The notes beneath the pieces were generated by a model, which worked only from the letters and a program-made list of their open reading frames with translations, was not told the DNA's origin and did not search any database. Of a stretch of 64,000 nt of DNA, positions 62,333-64,000 are shown one piece after another. Both the position numbers and the translations under genes were made by a program. The stretch comes from Aequorivita sp. HC6-5 (GTDB lineage: Bacteria > Bacteroidota > Bacteroidia > Flavobacteriales > Flavobacteriaceae): contig CAJJCS010000003.1 in assembly GCA_905182755.1 (NCBI GenBank), positions 1 to 64,000 of the forward strand, written 5' to 3'. Each line of letters begins with the position of its first letter. The stretch's first letter is position 1.

Positions 62333-64000
62333 TGCCAGATATTATACAATTATTACCAGACCACGTTGCAAATCAAATTGCTGCAGGAGAAGTTGTTCAA
62401 AGACCCGCCTCTGTAGTTAAAGAGCTGCTAGAGAATGCTATAGACGCAAAATCTACGGTTATAACGCTAGTTCTTAAAGATGCAGGGAAAACCCTAATAC
62501 AGGTCACAGACAATGGTACAGGAATGAGTCCTGCAGATGCCTGATTGAGTTTTGAGCGTCATGCAACTTCAAAAATTAAAATCGCTGAAGATTTATTTAA
62601 ACTAAACACCAAAGGGTTTAGGGGAGAAGCCCTGGCCTCTATTGCCGCCATTGCACATGTTTCTTTAAAAACAAAACAACATGATCAGCAAATTGGCACC
62701 AAGATTAATGTTGAGGGTAACAAAGTAGTGGGCCAAGAACAAGCTGTAGTTCCAGAGGGTACCACCATTGCTGTTAAGAATTTATTTTTTAATATACCAG
62801 CAAGGCGTAATTTTTTAAAATCAAACCCTGTAGAAACCCGTCATATCATAGATGAGTTTCATCGTGTAGCACTTGCCCACCCAAGTATTGCCTTTACCAT
62901 GACCCACAATGACGACCTTGTTTTTAATTTACCACCAGTAATGTAAGACAACGAATTGTAAATATTTTTGGTTCTAAAACAAATGAAAAATTAGTTCCTG
63001 TTGCAGAAACTACAGATATATTAAAAATTGATGGCTTTGTTTTAAAACCAGATTTTGCCAAAAAGAGTAGAGGACAACAGTTCTTTTTTGTGAATGATCG
63101 CTTTATTAAAAGCCCCTATCTTAACCACGCTGTTAACGCTGCCTTTGAAGGGTTAATAAAACCAGCTCTACATCCAGGTTATTTTCTATTTCTTGAGGTA
63201 GCTCCAAAGTCTATAGATATTAATATTCACCCTACCAAAACCGAAATAAAATTTGATGATGAACATGCGCTTTATGCTATGGTTAGAGCAACGATAAAGC
63301 ATAGTTTAGGACAATTTAGTATTGCTCCCGTGTTAGATTTTAACAGAGAGAGTAGCCTAGATACCCCTTATGATTATAGCAATAAGCCACCTGTGTCTCC
63401 AACCATTGATGTAGATAGAGACTTCAATCCTTTTAGCGCCACTCCAAAACAAAAAAATATTGATTTTCCTTACAAAAGAGATAAAGATACAGCTCATTGG
63501 GATTCTTTATACGTAGGGTTAAATGATACCCAAGCTACCGATGGTTCTTATTCACCAGAAACACACCTCACCTTTGAAAGTGAACAAGTAACAGGATCTC
63601 TTTTTGAGGAGCAAAGCCCTGTGAGTGCTCAGCTTACATTTCAACTACAAAACAAATATATTATTAGCCCTATAAAAAGTGGTATGATGGTTATACATCA
63701 ACATCTGGCCCACCAACGTATATTGTATGAAGAGTTATTAAAAAACATTACAGTGCATCAGGGCGTGAGCCAGCAACTGTTATTTCCTTTAGAGCTACCT
63801 TTTTCTATTCCAGATATGCAGGTGCTTCAAAAAATTCAAGAACAACTAGAACACACTGGCTTTGTTTTTGGCGCTTTTGGAGAGGATACTTTGTCTATAA
63901 CAGGTATTCCTGCAGCTTTGTTGGAGGGCCAAGCCAGTATGGTTTTAGAGCAATTAATCCAAGACATTATGGATGAGGTTCCTGATGCTGGATTTAGCCA
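62332..64000 (+). pseudogene. mutL: DNA mismatch repair protein MutL, with nonsense and frameshift (cut by right edge)
   Basis: The N-terminal GHKL ATPase motifs are clear: [29 protein letters not shown] and [16 protein letters not shown]. At 62542-62544 a TGA replaces the arginine codon (CGA) expected before [11 protein letters not shown]. Near 62937 one A is missing, so ORF 62545-62946 ends early. The next frame continues [18 protein letters not shown] to the window edge, including FFFVNDRFIKSPYLNHAV, IHPTKTEIKFDDEH and the C-terminal start SAQLTFQLQNKYIISPIKSG. About 556 codons are inside the window. MutL couples MutS recognition to strand removal. The two lesions would truncate it after 70 residues if real. 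Confidence 0.93.

Noticed and set aside
62542-62544. TGA in mutL as a selenocysteine codon or recoding site
   Set aside because: The expected residue is arginine (CGA), no selenocysteine hairpin is seen, and a second frameshift lies downstream.
63664-63682. Third copy of the CCTATAAAAAGT repeat
   Set aside because: Only about 14-16 bases match. They encode the conserved SPIKSGM of MutL, so the match is coincidental codon use.

Overview
The window is a chromosomal segment of a marine-type member of the Flavobacteriaceae (Bacteroidota). Supporting signs are the tmRNA tag GENNYALAA, a type IX secretion C-terminal sorting domain, the gliding protein GldI, promoters with a TAnnTTTG -7 element, paired DUF368 genes, and low GC with few Shine-Dalgarno sequences. 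The genus cannot be fixed from the sequence alone.

Layout. 1-3.3 kb is an AT-rich accessory island: the tail of a type I restriction subunit (HsdR), a broken YgjP/DUF45 metallohydrolase, a broken EF-hand protein and an orphan gene. It ends against the 3' end of ssrA (tmRNA), a classic integration site. 3.9-10.5 kb holds a frameshifted lysine/saccharopine-dehydrogenase-like gene and a giant HYR-repeat surface protein broken in several places. A 22-bp direct repeat flanks the surface-protein locus. 10.6-16.8 kb (minus strand) carries kdsA, a Ser-Pro-Arg tRNA cluster and an RNA-modification group (tsaD, rsmE, a TrmH-type enzyme, a PG_1098-type methyltransferase). 16.9-32.8 kb is an envelope block: tamB, ridA, lptD, amidase, MCE protein, two Fe-S redox proteins with an intercalated HAD protein, and a GH3-serine hydrolase fusion. 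32.8-53.4 kb (minus strand) has a methyltransferase, a DUF349 protein, aroE, two DUF368 proteins, a TPR protein, an aminotransferase, an OstA-like protein, purA, a Fur-type regulator, the stringent-response enzyme, a TrmH-type enzyme, two amidohydrolases and DUF3810. 53.5-64 kb has pepD, PPIases including gldI, nrnA, ndk, a DUF721 protein, a lipoprotein, recF, a TPR membrane protein, ribH and a damaged mutL running off the right edge.

How genes work together. LPS biogenesis and outer-membrane assembly recur (kdsA, lptD, the OstA-like protein, tamB, the MCE protein), next to peptidoglycan turnover (amidase, GH3 fusion). The rest is mostly housekeeping RNA modification, nucleotide metabolism and DNA repair.

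The strongest unusual signal is about 23 frameshift or nonsense lesions, many at homopolymers. They cluster in 1-15 kb, 34.7-37 kb, near 50 and 55 kb, and at 62.5-63 kb, while two stretches of about 19 kb and 13 kb are clean. One lesion pair hits mutL. This could reflect consensus errors in weak parts of an assembly or real decay, and the sequence alone does not decide between them. I did not find a clearly new multi-gene system; the best candidates for follow-up are the tmRNA-linked island and the repeat-flanked surface-protein locus.
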